Part shown: positions 6,109 to 6,610 of the stretch, piece by piece | How the letters are laid out: each line of letters starts with the position of its first letter | How positions within the stretch are numbered: position 1 is the stretch's first letter | Origin: Pedobacter sp. UBA2067 | GTDB taxonomy: Bacteria > Bacteroidota > Bacteroidia > Sphingobacteriales > Sphingobacteriaceae | Length of the DNA: 6,610 nucleotides | Assembly (NCBI GenBank): GCA_002333205.1 | Contig: DDAD01000146.1 | Location: 16,517-23,126 of the forward strand | Reading direction: 5' to 3' | Made by a program: the position numbers and the translations under genes | The notes under the pieces: generated by a model | The model's input: the letters and a program-made list of their open reading frames with translations, nothing else | Database searches by the model: none | Told to the model about the DNA's origin: nothing

Positions 6109-6610
6109 TAAAGTTCTATTTGTTTCAGACTGCCCCAAAGCAGTTTCTTTGTCGCTGCATCTCCACTAAGCGAATCAAGATTGCTGGAGAAGATGAGCTT
6201 GCTTTGATCTTTCGTTACGATACTGTTGTATGCAGCACCTGGAATGCCCAATTGATCTGGGCTTACCCCAAAAGCAAACACGTATAGTGGTTTGAAAAAG
6301 GGCTGCAGGGCATTAAAGTCTGCCCCATCACAGGAAGCATAGTTAACCAGTGCACAGTCGTTACGGTTCAGCCCAATGGCTTTTAGAATATTACCCAGCA
6401 ATTCCCGGCCTTGCAATGTACTAACGGGATTATGCGCATCATTTACCAGAATCAGGATGTTACGCTGATTGGCACCTACATACTGGAAGCGCTGCGCTGC
6501 GGCAGGTTGTTGTGCTGAAGTAGCCATTGGGTGTTCTGCTTTAATCCCAGGTACTGGTGCTGGTGATTCTACAGCAGCCTGAACAGGAATGCTCAGTGTG
6601 GGGATCGATG
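6108..6610 (-). CDS. Possible HolD (DNA polymerase III psi)-like protein, cut by window edge
   Basis: The reading frame is open to the right edge, so the start is not certain. An ATG at 6527 gives 139 residues, but 27 further complete open codons rich in Pro and Ala (such as VESPAPVPGIKAEHP) precede it. Numbering from that Met, a variable N-terminus (1-20) leads into a compact alternating fold. This has strand NILILVND (23-30), a helix (about 36-52), strand CALVNY (58-63), strand PLYVFAFGVSPDQLGI (80-95), a loop, strand KLIFSS (110-115), and a terminal helix with the pattern LDSLSGDAATKKLLWGSLKQI (117-137). Both the VND strand after a disordered N-terminus and the closing pattern L-x-x-L, small spacer, A-x-K-x-x-L-W resemble the psi subunit of DNA polymerase III, which has a uracil-DNA-glycosylase-like fold. 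This is a remote likeness recalled from the family and could be wrong. The stop codon overlaps the rdgB start (TAATG), so the two are probably co-translated. Confidence 0.7.
   Translation of the reverse strand, partial: SIPTLSIPVQAAVESPAPVPGIKAEHPMATSAQQPAAAQRFQYVGANQRNILILVNDAHNPVSTLQGRELLGNILKAIGLNRNDCALVNYASCDGADFNALQPFFKPLYVFAFGVSPDQLGIPGAAYNSIVTKDQSKLIFSSNLDSLSGDAATKKLLWGSLKQIEL

Noticed and set aside
6109..6138. Longer RdgB start giving ten extra N-terminal residues
   Set aside because: The extra residues have no counterpart at the family N-terminus, they overlap the upstream coding sequence, and the ATG at 6108 forms a TAATG junction with that gene's stop.

Overview
The window looks like chromosomal DNA of a Bacteroidota bacterium, most likely of the Sphingobacteriaceae (Pedobacter/Mucilaginibacter type). 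The reasons are a BshA-type bacillithiol enzyme, an OstA-like protein of the two-block Bacteroidota type, TilS and RdgB proteins with Bacteroidota-like sequence, no Shine-Dalgarno sequences at the gene starts, and a perfect TAnnTTTG promoter box. I see no RNA gene, transposase, integrase, CRISPR array or phage gene. The content is core housekeeping. The unusual material lies inside one gene and in the gaps beside it.

Layout. The left half reads leftward as tilS (1242-2600), then a small two-helix membrane protein (760-1245) that overlaps tilS by ATGA, then a 158-bp gap rich in inverted repeats, then bshA (601 to the left edge, N-terminal 200 codons only). A 52-bp divergent intergenic stretch separates tilS from a rightward 969-codon OstA/LptA-like gene (2653-5562). 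At the right, two leftward genes are coupled by TAATG: an incomplete gene for a possible HolD (DNA polymerase III psi)-like protein (6108 to the right edge), then rdgB (5539-6108). The 3' ends of the OstA-like gene and rdgB overlap by 24 bp, tail to tail.

Roles. bshA starts bacillithiol synthesis. tilS makes the lysidine of tRNA-Ile(CAU). The OstA-like protein is predicted to be exported and to take part in lipopolysaccharide transport or outer-membrane assembly. rdgB removes dITP/XTP from the nucleotide pool, and a replisome-associated neighbour would fit that job.

The most notable object is the OstA-like protein. Its recognisable core of about 510 residues is split by an insert of about 260 residues rich in Ala, Gly and Lys and carries an Ala/Lys/Thr-rich tail of about 180 residues. 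Both are in frame and contain short tandem repeats, and the tail ends inside rdgB. Its GTG start sits four bases after a TAnnTTTG box, which suggests a leaderless transcript. I found nothing I would call a wholly new multi-gene system.
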